DNA from: Tetrahymena elliotti 4EA | Lineage: Eukaryota > Ciliophora > Oligohymenophorea > Hymenostomatida > Tetrahymenidae | Reading direction: 5' to 3' | DNA: 64,000 nt | NCBI GenBank assembly: GCA_000231825.2 | Contig: JH720301.1 | Coordinates: forward strand, 310,001 to 374,000 | Shown: positions 1 through 10,980 of the stretch, one piece after another | How the letters are laid out: each line of letters opens with the position of its first letter | Numbering within the stretch: position 1 is the stretch's first letter | Notes under the pieces: model-generated | The model's input: only the letters and a program-made list of their open reading frames with translations | Told to the model about the DNA's origin: nothing | Database searches by the model: none | Program-made: the position numbers and the translations under genes

Positions 1-1289
1 TTCAAAAGAGTAAACCAAACTTAATATCCCTTTTTCTTCAATAAAATTTAAATTCCTAATTTTATAAATTAATATTAAACATTTTTTAAACTCAAAAAAA
101 AGATTATTGTAAATATATTTAGTTATGATTACCCAATATTTAGCTCTAAATTTTATAATTTACTCAATTTTAATAAGGCAAGAGCTACTTTTGAGAATCC
201 TTCATCTCCTATTTAGTTTCCCCTGTTATGAATTAAATAAATTATCTGAAAGAATAGCGTTAATTTAAAATTAAGATCAAAATGTAAAATTTTAAGTGAA
301 AAAAAATACTTTAAAAACAAAAAAGTTACTTATTTACATTAAATTAAGATCCAAATATGATAGATTAGACATATTTTCTAAAGAAGTAGCTAAAATAGAA
401 GTACGATTATCTCCAATAAAGCAGTCTCTTTCATATTTAAGATTAATTTGTTGAAAAAATTTAAGAATTAAAATTTTTTAAATCAATTATTTATGAAGTT
501 AATTATCGATAAATTATGGGGAAAAAATATTTTATTTTGATAAAATTGTGTTAAGTTTTTTGTTTATATTTTTCTAGTTTTACTATTAAAAAGTCTAAAA
601 CTTTAAAAAATTGATAAAATTTACATAAGATGGAGATTCAATTTAGAGATTTCTTTAAAGTTTTAAAATTTTTAACTTAATTTTAACATATCTTTTTTTT
701 ATACTTCATCATGGCTAATATTAGATTAAAATTAATATTTTTTCATAATCCAAAAAAAAATGTTCAAAAAATATTTTGGAAAATTGAAATAAATTAAAGA
801 TTCCAGACAATCAAACAAAATATATAGCTTTACCATTGTTTTATTTGAAGTTCAGTTTGAGCTGTTAGAGGAGAGTTAAAAAACTTTTTATTTATTATAA
901 AATAAAATTAATAGTTGAATTCTAAAAATAGATTTTCTACCTCTTCTAAATGTTCAAACCATCCATCTTATTAGCCAATCATTTTATCTAACACTTTTAA
1001 ATAATAATTTCTAGAAATAAAAGATGTAATTTTATTAACTTTTTATTTTTATTTTATCATAATAAAAGTCAGTGATGAAAAACTAACTAACTATTTATCA
1101 TACATCTATTTAATAAAAATATTTTAAAATTTCAATCCAAAAATTAAATTTAAATATTGTATAAATTTGCAAATTTATGAAGTGAAAAAAAAAAACACTC
1201 AACACATAGAAAATTTACAAAGAATTTTATTAAATTATAAGAAATATTAAGATAAAACATTTAATTTGTTATATTTTTTCATTTGATTT
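1..1289. other. Intergenic AT-rich stretch
   Basis: Homopolymeric A/T runs with frequent TGA in all frames. I see no coding segment, RNA gene or repeat here. The right part is the 3' flank of the minus-strand transporter. Confidence 0.5.
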
Positions 1290-2792
1290 TCAATCATCTT
1301 CAGATTCTGTTTCATAGACTTGATGATCTTTTTTATCATAGACATCTCCTCCGAACTCGCTTTTGATTTGATTCCATTGGTTAACTGTTAGATGGACTGA
1401 TGTAACATTTTTGGTTTTTTCAGCTCTTAGCCTTCTTAAATCTTCATTTAAAAATATACATAAAATTAAAGCTAATCCAAATAGGCCTGAAAATGTGTAA
1501 ATAGCTGCATCGCTTGATTCCCTACTTTTTCCTTTACAATACACAGAGACTACTGAACCAATAGCTGTTCCCCATAATTATCCACCTGCAAATAATAGAC
1601 CAACAGCTATAGCTTCACTAACAGGAAAGCTTAACTCAATACCTAATTCTAACATCAATGGAACTGCAGGGACAACAAAAACTCCGTTTAGTAAACTTGA
1701 ACCTATAGCTGGTCCATAACCATACTTAATTATTTGAGGCATTATAGATATAGATATAATACACCCAATTATAAATACTATTAAAGTTAGTTTAAATTTG
1801 TAATATTTTTTAAGTATTATGCTAACAAAAATCACACTCACAAAACCACTTGCTACTGGAACAGAGCCAATTACACTATTTTATTAAGAATCTGTAATGC
1901 CGTAGCTACTCATGATTAATGCCTAAACTATACCAATAGCATTAAAGCTTCCAAAATATATTCCATAGATTACCCAGAGAAGTAAAAAGTTTTTATTTTT
2001 GAGGATACTCTTTAAGCCCTCTAAAGGAGTTTAACGCTATACAGTGCAAGTATAAGAAGGAGGGTGAGGAGGTTTCTCACGCTAGAATATGATATTAGGT
2101 ATTAAAAGTAGAGTGCAAATACATGCTTCAATCAATATTAATCTAGACATCAAGCTTTTACCTTTATCAATACCTTGATCAGTTTACTTGTATCCATTAA
2201 ATATAAAGCCAGGGAAAAGTAAACCAATTACAGTGAAGGAAGTTAGAATAAATGATAGTAGAGAAGTAATTAAAGAACGATCTTTAGGGAAAAACCAATT
2301 ACCTACTATTTTTCCTTAGCAGTTTAAGATAAAAGGACGACCAATACCTATAACAACACTTCCTGCTATCATAGTGTAAAAACTTTAGTTAATTAACATA
2401 CGTAGCCAAGAACCAGCCATACAAAAAACACATCCTACTGTAATTGAAATTTTTACTCCGAATTTATCAATAATGAAATTTGCAGGAAATGTGAATAAAG
2501 GATGCATAAGCAAGAAGAGGAGACTATTTAAAGTAACTATACTTGTATCAACACCATAAAGGCTTGATACAGTATCAATTATGGGATTACACACAGGGAA
2601 AAGCAAAGAAATAATAGCTAGAGCCATTCCATACAAAGTCACAACAACATGTCTATATTTACTTACCTAAAATTCTTTTACAGAAGGCTTGTAAGCCATT
2701 TCTTTAATTGTTCTCTTTAATTCATCTATGTTATTAGTATGAATCAAAGAAGATACTATACTTTCGCCTGAATTGGGGTGAAATTCTGACAT
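1290..2792 (-). CDS. FLVCR/SLC49-type major facilitator transporter
   Basis: Single-exon gene of 500 residues, TGA stop, start ATG at 2792. It is a polytopic membrane protein with about 12 hydrophobic segments. A soluble N-terminus of about 50 residues precedes TM1, and TM2 ends in an MFS-type loop (DKFGVK, with GSWLRM following in TM3). The segment near the C-terminal half reading ELGIELSFPVSEAIAVGLL matches the conserved FLVCR signature (E-x-T/S-Y/F-P-x-x-E-x-x-x-x-G-L-L). The family exports or imports haem, choline or related solutes across plasma or organelle membranes; the substrate here cannot be read from sequence. The C-terminus is short, cytosolic and acidic (ESEDD). Many in-frame TAA/TAG codons encode glutamine. 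The length is typical of the family and no intron is needed. The fold is quite certain, the subfamily likely. Confidence 0.8.
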
Positions 2793-3673
2793 TATTAATG
2801 GTGAAGGATCAATCTACTAAACTTAACTTGATATATTTTTTTACTCTTGCCGCTAATAAAATGTTTTAAATTGCCTTTGATTCTATTCAGGAGATTGCTA
2901 AGATTAGGCTATCTATACTTGGCTTTAGTTTTGATTTTCTTAAAATTACTATTTTGAAAATGTCTACTAATTTTTATCTGAAAAATCTCTAACAGGTTCA
3001 GAATATGTCTTAAATAAATTAGTCGGCGGGGTTCCTAGTTATAGAGATTCGCTATGTTAGAAAGGCTAAGTTTTTTGTTTTTATTTGGATCTAACAAAGA
3101 TGTATTTATACTTCTTTACTTCTTTCAAGGAACTTTATGGTTTCAGACCTAATGGTTTTAAGCAGGCTGATTAGAACTAATCTGCTGAATCCTTTATTTT
3201 ATTTATTTTTTTATTATTTATGAATTTTTTAATTAATAAAAAAAGTCACTTAAATCATGTTTTACACACTGCAGTAAAAACAAAAATTATTGAACCCTTA
3301 ATTTTGTTGATTTTTATCAACTCAATCATATTTTTCTTTTGAAAATTTGATTCAATTTATTAATAAACAGGAAAATAATGTAAAAGGTTAATTACAAACA
3401 TTTTGATGCCTTCAAATAATTCTTATTATCCTTATTTCTTTTATAATTATTTGTTTTTTTGATTTAGCCACAGATATAATGAAACTTTTCTCCTCTCTAA
3501 CTATTTGGATTCTATTCTAGATTGGTAATTGATTAGAACTACTTGAAGTCAATATGTTGGTTCTATTAGAATAAAATATAAAATAATAATTGTTATATTT
3601 AAAAAAAGAAGTCTTTTAAATTATTTTTTAAATATTAAAAATTTTCAAAATTTTCCTTTTTTGAGATAAATAG
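2793..3673. other. Intergenic; probable 5' flank of the transporter
   Basis: Lies upstream of the minus-strand transporter. A short GC-richer island at about 3020-3068 (GGCGGGGTTCC and flanks) stands out from the AT background. I found no tRNA fold or convincing reading frame in it. Confidence 0.35.
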
Positions 3674-4087
3674 ATGACCTAATCATAATCAAAAGAAAGT
3701 CAAATTAAATAGAAAGATAATATAAATCCTGATAAGACTTCAGATATTTAAACAAAAATGAAATATATTTTTGTTGCAATTAAAATGTAAATGACGTAAT
3801 TTGGAACCTGCTTGACTTGCTCAATTTACACTAAGCCTAATGTAAACTTTTAGAATACAATCAATAAGCTTAAAATTATGATGAAATAGCAAAAACCAGA
3901 TGACTAAATTGAGAAACATACTTTCTTTAAAATATTTAGATAAGTTTACACATGGGTTAAACTTTTGATGGGGAAATTAGATTATCTAATTTTTTAGATT
4001 TGTTAATATATCGTAAAATATTAACTAGAATATTTCAGCTAAAATGAACAGAACAAATAAAATACTTACATCTTTCTTAATTATTGA
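3674..4087 (+). CDS. Weak hypothetical ORF, 137 residues
   Basis: ATG at 3674 to TGA at 4085-4087, open in the ciliate code. The predicted protein starts with a Q/S/K-rich stretch, then a short hydrophobic segment (KYIFVAIK), a Cys pair (CLTC) and a basic half ending in tyrosine and isoleucine. Base composition between about 3780 and 3990 is less extreme than the flanks, which favours coding. However, with TGA as the only stop a chance ORF of this size is not rare in such AT-rich DNA. I recognise no family. It could be an exon of a larger gene, a relic, or noise. Confidence 0.25.
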
Positions 4088-4492
4088 GTTAATTAAAGAA
4101 TTTCAATCAAATTTTTTATTTTTTTTTGCCTTATTTATCTAATTTTATATCTTGAGTACCTAACAAATCTAGTCACTTTCCTTTTATTTCATAAAATAGT
4201 CATTTTATTAAACTAATTTTAATTATAAAAAATCTGAATTCTTCTTTATTAAATTTAATCAATTAATTTAAAATACAAAATCATTTAATCATACTCAAAT
4301 GTCTTTTTAATTCTATAAGATTTTGTAAGAATTTAAGAACTATTTCTTGCTTTTATCTGAAACAAAATTCTAATGTTTTTTAAAATTAATTTTATTCACT
4401 CAAAACAAAGATCCTTCAGGCTAAAATTGAAGACTTTTTGTATGAAATTGCTGAGCTGCTGAGATAATATAAAATAAAAAAAATAATTACAA

Positions 4493-4638
4493 TTATTTAA
4501 ATTTTCAAGCCAATTACTTATTTATTTTTTGATTACTTTAATGAGAAATGAGGACTTAAAAAAAATAATTTAAATCTTTAAACCAATTACTTATTTATTT
4601 TTTGATTACTTTAATGAAAATTTATTAAAAAAAACATT
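4493..4638. repeat. Tandem duplication of about 73 bp
   Basis: The 35-bp core CCAATTACTTATTTATTTTT... occurs identically at 4510-4544 and 4583-4617, offset by 73 bp, and its left flank (TTTAAAT/C, TTCAAGCC versus CTTTAAACC) is also similar. It is a local noncoding duplication in a gene-free stretch. Confidence 0.7.
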
Positions 4639-5485
4639 AACATATTCAAATAATTTTATCATAAAAGATAAATAAACTATTAAGAATTATTAAATTGAAT
4701 TAGGGAAAATTTCTTTTAAATTTCCATAATTTTAAAAGGTAAAGAAAATAAAATGATTTAAATTTCAAAAATTTGATTTTAATATTTTTTTGATGATTAA
4801 AATGATGAATTAAACTAACTGCTAAAATAATAGGTATTGGTAAAATAAAATAAAATTAAACTATTGATTAATATGAAGGATGTAATAGGAATAAAAATAA
4901 ATTTTAGTTAAATACATTTTTAATTTAAATTAGATAAACTTTAGTTACTTAAATTGTAGGAAATGATATTTTTTTATATGCGCAAATAAATATCTTTATT
5001 ATCTTTTTTTTATTGAGTATTTAAATAATTATTTATTGTTGCTTTACAAATTTATGGAAAATAAACCAACCAATAAAATTTAAGATTAAATGATCAATTA
5101 AAATAAATGATATTGGTAAAAATCTTATCTTCTAACTATCCTTTTTTTGAAAGCAAATGTAAATTTCTTTAGATGTAAATAAATTTTTGATACAAATATG
5201 AATGAAATGATTAATCTTTAAAGATTAAATCTCTTGTTTGATTGCTTATGAAGGTAAATAATTTATAAAATTACTATAAAAAACACTCCTCTAAATATAC
5301 TTTTGATTATTCATTTAATTATTTTCTAACTATACATTAATAATCAGATTAATAATAATATAAATTATTATAAAGCAAATTATAGCTATCATAAAGTATT
5401 TTAAATCAGTGTATTTTAAAAAAAGCCTTACTTGATAGACTAAAATTATTTTTAAGATTCATAAGTTTAGGTTGAAAAAAAGCAA
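4639..5485. other. Intergenic, 5' flank of the Q/N-rich gene
   Basis: AT-rich with no coding signal that I can support. The frame of the following gene stays open for some distance upstream of its ATG, but codon composition there is not protein-like. Confidence 0.4.
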
Positions 5486-7894
5486 ATGTACGATTGGTAA
5501 AGAAGAGAAGATACAAAGAACCTCCTTAGACATGATGTAAAAGAGAAAACAAAACAAGAAAAAAGTTTGAGTAGTAATATGAAATAGAATGGATCTGGAC
5601 ATGGACAGGGAAATAGTGCCACTCCTTCAAAAAATAAATAAACTTATGCTAATCATCATTTAAATATAAGTTCAAATATATTCAATACAGATTCTAAAAA
5701 TGTAGATATTAGTGCAGAAAAGAAAATTAGGGCACGCAGCAATAAAAATTATGAACACTCACCAATATTTGGTTTTGAAAGAAATAAAACAGAATAGTCA
5801 GATGTCTCGTCAGCTTAAAAAGACAATAAAGCAGCAAAAATGAGAACTAATAATACATTTACTTCTTAAATATTTAATTAGCAAAGCTAATCAGATCAAT
5901 AAAATGGCTTTTAATATAATAACGAAAAGTATAAACATAGAAATGCTAGTAATAAAAGCTAAATCATGCTCAGTCATAAGGAGAATAATGATGATGAAAC
6001 ACCTAAAGTATTTTAGCAGAAGAAGCACATACCTTAGAACGATAACAACATTTTCAAGCCACTCACACCTACATCAGCAAGATAAAACTAATATAAAATA
6101 AAAGACCACTGTACTGCTGATTTATTTGGTGAAGAGCCATAAGAATGCATCAAAAAACCCCATCCTAAACCATTTGAGCCTTAATATAGTTATCGCCAAG
6201 AGAGTCCTGCACAAAAGAAAATGATGTAGTTTTATGCAAGTAGAGACACAAACGGAGACGTTATACCTATAACATCTAGAATAGAACGTTGTCATACTTC
6301 TCATGAAACTAGAGAGTCAGAGTTTAATTAGAAATAGGGAATAAGTGGAAGTACAAGTGAAGCAGTTATTAGAAACTACACACCTTAAATGAAAAAGCAA
6401 ATGCAAATTTTAGGAAATTTTAGTGAATACAAAGAACCATAAATGATAAATAAAAATTTAAAGGAAATAGAAAAATATAAAAATGAAATTCGTAGCTACA
6501 ATGATAAATGGTGGAATAAAGTTGAGAAAGCTAAGAATAATGCTGATTGTTTTCTTAGTAATAAGTAAATAGCTGAGAAATAAAAATTTAAGCAGTTAAA
6601 GAGTGATTTCTTTGATGAAATTAATAATTAGATTTTTGGAGGAACTAAAGATATTAATGATCCAAATAGCATCACTGCAGAGGAAATAGGAGTACGCTCT
6701 TAAGTACCTTAATAGCATCAATTGTAATAAAAGAAGTAAAAATGGTAGCTAGATAATACTAATGAAGATTAAAGACGTAAAGATTAACAATATAGTGATT
6801 TGTTTGGATATGGCTAAACACAAGCACCTCCAAAAAATCAGAAACAAGATGCAATATTCCCAGCTAATTTTTAAAGCAGTAAGTATGACTCTATCAAGTT
6901 CAAAACTGACTATCCAAGTGCCAACATCTAATATTAGAAAAATCTTGAGTAGGAATATCAAAGATAAGAGGAAACAAATTAATTAGATTAAAGCAATCAA
7001 GATGACAATTCTTCAAAGATAGGTTTAAGTTCAAATTCAGATTAAAGATACTATGCAAATTTAAGTAGCTGTTTAGATTAAAATGGATATAGAAATAATT
7101 ATTCTAAAAATAACAATTGGAAAGATGAAAAGAATCTTAAATTTGATAAATACTAAATTAATTAAAAATCCTTAGAAGATTAGCATAACATATCTATTAA
7201 TTTTGGATGTCCTAAAAATGATGAAGGAAAAAATTAAAGAATCATAGAAATAGATTTTAAAAATTTTTCAGATAAATTTGATGAGTGCGAATTTAAACGT
7301 TATTGCTCTAGAAAGGGTATACATCTAGTAGATTTCTAATATGATTTCAACAAACTTAATAATAAGATAGCTGGAACTGGACAGCTTAAAATTAGAGACA
7401 TGCACTAAGATACAAATAACATAGAAAATGTTAAAGATCATCTTCGCTAGTAGGGATTAGTTATTAAAAGCAGTAAAGTATCTCTATCTACTCAATCACT
7501 TAGCTATAATCTTGGCTCTCATAATCCTCATAAATCTTAATTAATGCAAGTAGTAGAATCACCAAATTCTTAATTCAACCCTAATCTCACCCCATAACAA
7601 AATTAGTAATTGAAAGGAAAGGTTAACAAAAAGAATTAAGAAAGCAAAGGATTTAAATTGTTAGTTACAAAGAAAAAAAAGTAAAATACAGAAAATGAGG
7701 TTTAAAAAAATCAAACTTAATAACATTAAAAACTGTATGACACTGCAAGAAGTGAAATAGATACAGCAAAAAAAGTAGTTGAGAATCACAATTGGAAAAA
7801 AGCAATAGATGGTGTTTCCAAAGAAAATAAAAGGAATCAAGAAATCAGAGCTAAATCAGCTTTAATTAATAGAAAAACTCCTTTAAAAGAATGA
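5486..7894 (+). CDS. Large Q/N-rich hypothetical protein (802 residues)
   Basis: Uninterrupted 803-codon frame with TGA stop. Start chosen at ATG 5486 (MYDWQRREDTKN); codons upstream look noncoding. The sequence is low-complexity, rich in Gln, Asn, Lys and Ser, with no signal peptide or membrane segment. Less repetitive islands are visible: a WW-containing helical patch (YNDKWWNKVEKA, about residues 335-350), and a segment at roughly 570-660 (INFGCPKND, IIEIDFKNF, FKRYCSRKG, IAGTGQLKIRDM) that looks like a folded, conserved module. I do not recognise a family. The overall style (long disordered protein with one short folded part) is common among ciliate cytoskeletal and regulatory proteins, but that is only an analogy. 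Convergent with the next gene (418 bp apart). Confidence 0.7.
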
Positions 7895-8312
7895 AAAAAT
7901 AATTACCAAGTTGATAAATTTTGAAATTCTAATAAGATTATCTCAATTAAAACTAGAGCTTGAAAAGCTATTCTTAATATTTTGAATTCTCATAAATAAA
8001 TTTTAAAAATTAAAATAAAATTTATTTTCTAATTTAAACAGAGATAAAAATACTGAATTTTTGAAAGTAAATTATCATAAAACTTTAAAAATATGAAAAG
8101 TATTTGGATATTCAACAAAACTAACATATATTGTAAATAATCTATCCACATACAAAAACTTAATTTGTATTTTATTATTTTTTATAAACAAAAATAATTT
8201 TATTTCTTTAATTGTTATAAATAATATCATTAGTTATTATACCCATCATAAAATAATATTTTTTGTTAACATTTAATACCTAAATTTTATGATTTTTAAT
8301 AAAGCTATTTTC
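7895..8312. other. Convergent intergenic spacer
   Basis: Separates the stops of two converging genes. Very AT-rich, with no ORF or hairpin worth calling; it presumably holds both 3' UTRs. Confidence 0.4.
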
Positions 8313-10640
8313 TCATTCACTGTTATTTTAATAGGTATTATCTACAATTATCTGGTTTAAGTCTGCTATTTTTTTTATTTTCTATTGATTTTCTTGATAC
8401 TTAAAGTACAAAGCTCCCTTCTTGCTACAGCTACTACTCTATTCATTCAAACCCATGAAATTGATAATTTCTTCGATAAGCGGAGAGATTAATGCACATA
8501 AAGGTTCGATTTCATAAAATTTATCTTGATTAGCTATGTCTTAATGCTTTGAAACAAAATCTTTAATGAATAATTTCTTTTCAAAACTTTTGTTAAGCTA
8601 TTCAACTTTATCTTCTAGACTTAAAAGTATTTCAACTATTTGATATTTAGATATTTATTATGAATATTTACATATTATTTAAATAAATTTTTACCAAACT
8701 TTTCATGATTTTAAGTCATGTATTCATTGATATATTACTATTTATTTGAAGATTATTTAAATTATTAAATATCAGTCCCGTCGAGCATAAAAAAGAATAA
8801 TTCATATTACTGTAAGACCAAATCATCTAAGGATTCTTTATCAACCATTTCTCCCATAAAATTTAAATCTATTAATTAAAGACCTTCTTTGGTGTTTTAG
8901 CTTATTTTAAACTTTTCTTCGAAGTTTCCCTAAATATTAGAAAAAAATACTTTCTTTAAAAATAAGAAATAAATCATTTAATATTTATTTTACACTATCA
9001 GGATGTTTCTAATTAAAATTTTCTACAATTTGTTGTAGATCTATTTGAGTAAAAATTAAAGTTTCATCAATTTATTCTATGTGTTAGTGGTTGTCTTTAC
9101 AAAATTTTTTAATGGTTTCTGCAGAAATTTTCCCTTCAAAAAAATCATGAATCATAGCCTTAAATTTCTCCTAGTTAAATTCTTTTTGAACTTCTGGTTC
9201 ATATTCTGTTTTTTATGCTTATTCTTCTTCAGTTTAAATATGTTATGATTTATCAGCATCATCTTATAATGAATGATTTCCAATATCATCTAATAAATTT
9301 TCATCATCTTCATGTTTATGTAAATCTTTTTATTATTTTTATTCTACACTTTAGTTAGTATTTGATTTATCTCCCTCATTCTATTCATTAACAGATTAGC
9401 TCTTTTCTTTTTCTTCAAGTTAAACTTACTACTTATTCTCTTCTTTGTTTTAATCTTCTGATTTTGTATCTGTTGTTTCTTTTACTACCTTTTTTGGAAT
9501 AATTTTAGGCTAGTTTTAGTCAATAGCTGAAGGTTCATTCTTTTTATTTGTGGCTTATTTTGTTTTTGATGTAGTAGTTTTATCCTACTTACCTGATTTA
9601 GGTTCTACAGAATTAAATTGTGATACACTAGCACTATTTTTTAAAGATTTCTCTTTATTTTTGCTATCAGAACCAGTTTTTTCATGATTAACCCCAGCCT
9701 TTGGTACTGCAGGCTTTCTTTCTATTTTTACCTTTTCTTCATCTTCTTGTTACTTTGGCTTTTCTTCTTTTTTACTTTATAAATTTTTTCTCTAAGCCTC
9801 AGTGTGTCCAGCTTTATTAGGAAGATCTTTATTTTCAGTAATTTTACTTTTGTCTTACTTTTAACTTTCTTCTGGTTTTAATTGTGCCATGCTTTTATCT
9901 TTATTAATATTTCTTAGGGTCTTTAGATCTTATATTTTAGGAATTTTTGAATTATCTGCAATATGTATCGAAGCTCCTTACTTATGAGTAGGAGGATGGC
10001 TAGTAGTAGTTGCTGCTTCTTCTATGGTCTTTAACTATTCTTTAGCTGCTTCTTTTTTCTCTGTAGTTTATTTAACTTTCTAAGTCTCTTCTTCATGGCT
10101 TTCTTTTGTTAATGCTTTTTGAGCTTTAATTCTAGAATCTAAATTCCCTTTAGCTATTTTTTAAAGGTTGGCTTGAGCAGGTAATTAACTTATCGATGTT
10201 GGTAATCTTGATGATAAAGGTACAGCTTCATTTATCACAGGTAAACCAGTGCTTAAACCCATTAAAGAATTCTAAAGCAAATTTGCTCCTACTTTCTTAC
10301 TTTAACCAATTTAATTTATAGAAGGAGCAACTGTTTAATTAGTTTTTGGAGTTGCTGCTTGTGCAGTTTGCTTTTACTCATTTTACTTTTCGAAATTGGA
10401 TAATATTTTTTCAGCATTATTCAACAAAGACTTTAGCATATCTTATTGTTGATCAATGTTTTTTTATTAATTTTCATATCTATCAGAAATAAATTTTATT
10501 TTGCTGCCTATTTATTCATCAATGATTGAGAATATTTTATCTTTGAAATATACTATTCTTTCATGATTTTCTGCCACTTGATTGATAAAATTATTTTACT
10601 CTAAATAACTATCCATATTTATAAGATTCTACTAACTCAT
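8313..10640 (-). CDS. K/E/Q-rich hypothetical protein (734 residues, 3 exons)
   Basis: Start ATG at 10640, TGA at 8313-8315. Introns at 8930-8993 (64 nt) and 8636-8694 (59 nt), both GTAAAA...TAG; the spliced length is exactly 735 codons. Residues 1-95 look helical. Residues about 95-530 are low-complexity, alternating Lys/Glu/Gln/Ser with many QQ and KK pairs and probably disordered. The last ~200 residues are more ordered and hydrophobic (for example EFNQEKFKAMIHDFFEG, NFMGEMVDKESLDDLV and PLCALISPLIEEIINF). The C-terminal part could be a helical folded domain, but I recognise no family. No signal peptide, TM segment or catalytic motif. It shares a 340-bp divergent upstream region with the next gene, so co-regulation is possible. 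Confidence 0.7.
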
Positions 10641-10980
10641 GCTTCTTGATATGCTTAAATTTTATATTTAAATCAATCTATGATGTAATCAAATTCCTTT
10701 AATGATTATATAATTGTAATATATGTATGTAGTAGATGCAAATAATTAAATAATTTACTATAGATAATTATTAGTTTTCTAAACAAGTAAAAAAAACACA
10801 TAAAAATATTTAAAAAAAAAAGTTAAATTCCCCAAATGATTGAATTATGTTTATTTCATCAAAATAAAAAATTATTATTGGTGTTTATTTTGTGATGAGC
10901 AGTATTTTTTAAAACGAAAATTTTATGTTTATTTATCATAAATACAACAAAAAGGCTTAATAATAAAATACTAGTTAATA
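10641..10980. promoter_or_regulatory. Bidirectional upstream region
   Basis: Gap of 340 bp between two divergently transcribed genes. It must contain both start regions; no specific motif can be named. Confidence 0.4.
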
